Below, piece after piece: positions 6,950 through 7,682 of a stretch of 7,682 nucleotides of DNA (positions are counted from its first letter, which is position 1; every line of letters begins with the position of its first letter). Made by a program: the position numbers and the translations under genes. The notes under the pieces are model-generated. The model had not been told where the DNA came from. It did no database searches and worked only from the letters and a program-made list of their open reading frames with translations. Source of the DNA: Lachnospiraceae bacterium UBA3821 (lineage in GTDB: Bacteria > Bacillota > Clostridia > Lachnospirales > Lachnospiraceae); the NCBI GenBank assembly GCA_002368865.1, contig DFDT01000194.1, forward strand, positions 1 to 7,682. The letters run 5' to 3'.

Positions 6950-6967
6950 ATTCCCCAAAGCTGTACA
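6939..6967 (-). promoter_or_regulatory. Probable SigA-type promoter of the DUF4321-radC-mreBCD-PBP2-minC unit
   Basis: The -10 box TACAAT (6939-6944) differs from TATAAT at one position and is preceded by TG plus one base, giving an extended -10. The -35 box TGTACA (6962-6967) matches four of six consensus positions at an optimal 17-nt spacing. Transcription would begin near 6932, leaving a leader of about 40 nt before the DUF4321 ATG at 6893. This is the only convincing promoter seen in the larger gaps between genes. Confidence 0.65.
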
Positions 6968-7008
6968 CAAAATTTCCCAATTTTATTCATGCAATCCGAC
7001 GATTCTTT

Positions 7009-7682
7009 TCAACCGATTTCAACAATTTTCCCGTCGATCAGCGACTGCAACGACTTTAAAATTCCGAATTTTGCATGGGGCCAGGTCAGACCGCCCTGAA
7101 AATATACCGCATAGGGAGGTTTGATCGGTCCGTCCGCCGAGAGTTCAATGGAGGAGCCCGATACAAAAGCCCCGGCTGCCATGATCACCTTGGCGTCATA
7201 TCCCGGCATATCCCAGGGCTCCGGGGTCACATGGGAATCCACCGGCGCCGCCGCCTGTATCCCCCTGCAGAATGCTTCCACTCCCTCCGCCGTTCCGAAT
7301 GTCACTGCCTGAATAATGTCATGACGGCTCTCCGTCCCGCCAGGAACCACCGCAAAACCGAGTTTTTCATAAATATTCGCCGCAAAGATTGCGCCCTTCA
7401 AGGCGCTTGCTGTCACCGTAGGCGCCAGAAACAAGCCCTGATAAAAATCGGGCAAAATCCCCAAAGAGGCTCCCACCTCTTTTCCCAATCCCGGACTGGT
7501 CAGGCGATATGCTGCATTCTCCACACATTCCTTTTTGCCTGCAATATAGCCGCCGATTGGCGCCAACCCGCCACCGGGATTCTTGATGAGAGACCCCACC
7601 ACCATATCCGCACCCACATCCGAAGGCTCTATGGTCTCCACAAACTCACCATAACAATTGTCCACCATGCAGATCACATCCG
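7009..7682 (-). CDS. PLP-dependent methionine gamma-lyase family / 'aluminum resistance' protein (5' part outside window)
   Basis: This is the C-terminal half of a fold-type I PLP enzyme of the Met_gamma_lyase (PF06838) family, often labelled aluminum resistance protein. Its physiological substrate is not established. About 224 of roughly 410-430 residues are visible, and the frame is open to the edge. Signatures in order are VDNCYGEFVE with the Asp expected to pair with the PLP pyridine, GSLIKNPGGGLAPIGGYIAG with the probable PLP lysine (codon 7582-7584), RLTSPGLGKEVGAS, QGLFLAPTV, FCRGIQAAAPVDSHVTPEP, MPGYDAKVIMAAGAF, ELSADGPIKPPY and FQGGLTWPHAK. No real start lies in the window: GTG at 7675-7677 is an internal valine. 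The gene ends with TGA at 7009-7011. With a promoter between it and DUF4321 it is probably a separate unit, though the missing terminator allows read-through. Confidence 0.93.
   Translation of the reverse strand, partial: DVICMVDNCYGEFVETIEPSDVGADMVVGSLIKNPGGGLAPIGGYIAGKKECVENAAYRLTSPGLGKEVGASLGILPDFYQGLFLAPTVTASALKGAIFAANIYEKLGFAVVPGGTESRHDIIQAVTFGTAEGVEAFCRGIQAAAPVDSHVTPEPWDMPGYDAKVIMAAGAFVSGSSIELSADGPIKPPYAVYFQGGLTWPHAKFGILKSLQSLIDGKIVEIG

Noticed and set aside
6991..7005. Possible terminator after the PLP-enzyme gene (AATC-CGAC-GATT hairpin).
   Set aside because: The stem is only 4 bp and no T-run follows on the minus strand, so it does not qualify as a Rho-independent terminator.
7675..7677. 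GTG as a possible start codon of the PLP-enzyme fragment.
   Set aside because: The frame stays open to the window edge, and the codons before it read Asp, within the conserved DVICMVDNCYGEF stretch. The GTG is an internal valine and the real start is outside the window.

Overview
All genes in this window lie on the minus strand, so the biological order runs from high to low coordinates. Gene content and order are those of the cell-shape and division cluster of anaerobic Firmicutes. The mid-range GC, the very long PBP2, the MreB-like protein with altered nucleotide motifs and the small DUF4321 protein all point to the class Clostridia, most likely a Lachnospiraceae-type gut anaerobe. The family assignment comes from recognising protein patterns, not from a database search.

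Right edge (7009-7682): the C-terminal half of a PLP-dependent 'methionine gamma-lyase family / aluminum resistance' protein, cut by the window edge. A 115-bp intergenic stretch follows (6894-7008). It has no convincing terminator, but it carries a good SigA-type promoter (TGTACA-17-TACAAT with an extended -10) overlapped by short repeats that could be an operator.

Centre (568-6893): a tightly packed, probably single transcription unit. In order it holds a small DUF4321 membrane protein, RadC (JAMM/MPN-fold), an MreB-family actin, MreC, MreD and a 965-residue class B penicillin-binding protein (PBP2). The joins suggest translational coupling: an ATGA overlap for mreB/mreC, an 11-nt gap for mreC/mreD, and an 8-nt overlap with a TTG start for mreD/PBP2. 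MreB, MreC, MreD and PBP2 would form the elongasome (Rod complex) that organises lateral wall synthesis. RodA, its glycosyltransferase partner, is not in the window.

Left edge (1-553): minC, cut at its 3' end. Its Shine-Dalgarno overlaps the PBP2 stop codon, so division-site selection appears to be wired into the shape operon. minD and minE probably follow outside the window.

I did not find a wholly new system. The points most worth a second look are the MreB, whose catalytic glutamate and phosphate-2 aspartate positions hold Lys and Asn; the roughly 240-residue insertion in PBP2; and a Cys/Cys/His cluster beside the PBP2 active site resembling the Zn-binding motif described for C. difficile PBPs. 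No RNA genes, insertion sequences, CRISPR arrays or long repeats were seen. No gene-free stretch exceeds 300 bases.
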